Of a stretch of 6,663 bases of DNA, positions 6,633-6,663 are shown one piece after another. The notes under the pieces are model-generated. The model was given only the letters and a program-made list of their open reading frames with translations, was not told the DNA's origin and made no database searches. Numbering within the stretch: the stretch's first letter is position 1; every line of letters starts with the position of its first letter. The translations under genes and the position numbers were made by a program. Where the stretch lies: NCBI GenBank assembly GCA_016235225.1, contig JACRLS010000220.1, forward strand, positions 1 to 6,663. The letters run 5' to 3'. This DNA is from Nitrospirota bacterium. Its GTDB lineage: Bacteria; Nitrospirota; Nitrospiria; Nitrospirales; Nitrospiraceae.

Positions 6633-6663
6633 GACCGAGCCGTCCAAGCCACCGACGTGCGCC

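Overview
The window looks like a chromosomal segment of a high-GC, free-living Gram-negative bacterium. A Nitrospira-type (Nitrospirota) genome fits best, judging from the set of genes (PA0069-type radical SAM protein, Tat-exported DUF362 protein, GAF hybrid histidine kinase, lipoprotein cupredoxin) and from intergenic spaces full of palindromic repeats. That assignment is inference; the window has no phylogenetic marker I could place firmly apart from serS.

Left part (1-2339, genes on the minus strand). Read 5' to 3' on the minus strand there is a PA0069-family radical SAM protein (2339-1326), a GC-rich hairpin (1289-1237), a small single-domain rhodanese with its own promoter (1170-799), a long imperfect hairpin made of hexamer-like repeats (806-705), and a Tat-signal DUF362 gene (699-91) that breaks off in mid-domain. 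The sequence after the break has a strong ribosome binding site and the first 12 codons of another gene at the window edge. These resemble the start of an IS1595/ISXO2-type transposase, so an insertion sequence probably interrupted the DUF362 gene.

Middle part (2340-5470, plus strand). A 192-bp divergent spacer carries a perfect 15-bp palindrome and candidate promoters. It is followed by serS (seryl-tRNA synthetase, GTG start) and, only 11 bp later, a GAF-HisKA-HATPase-receiver hybrid kinase. In that kinase the phospho-accepting histidine of the H-box is tyrosine, while the ATP-binding and receiver residues are intact.

Right part (5471-6663, plus strand). A 186-bp element that is palindromic from end to end on a single dyad axis lies directly before tRNA-Ser(UGA). 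A second palindromic spacer and a sigma70-like promoter precede tRNA-Ser(GCU). A lipoprotein cupredoxin gene follows, and then a near-consensus promoter that points out of the window. SerRS and two of its substrate tRNAs therefore lie within 3.6 kb of each other.

The most notable items are the H-box tyrosine in the hybrid kinase, the 186-bp palindromic element abutting the tRNA, the likely IS disruption of the DUF362 gene, and the serS/tRNA-Ser clustering. I see no CRISPR array, phage module or defence system.
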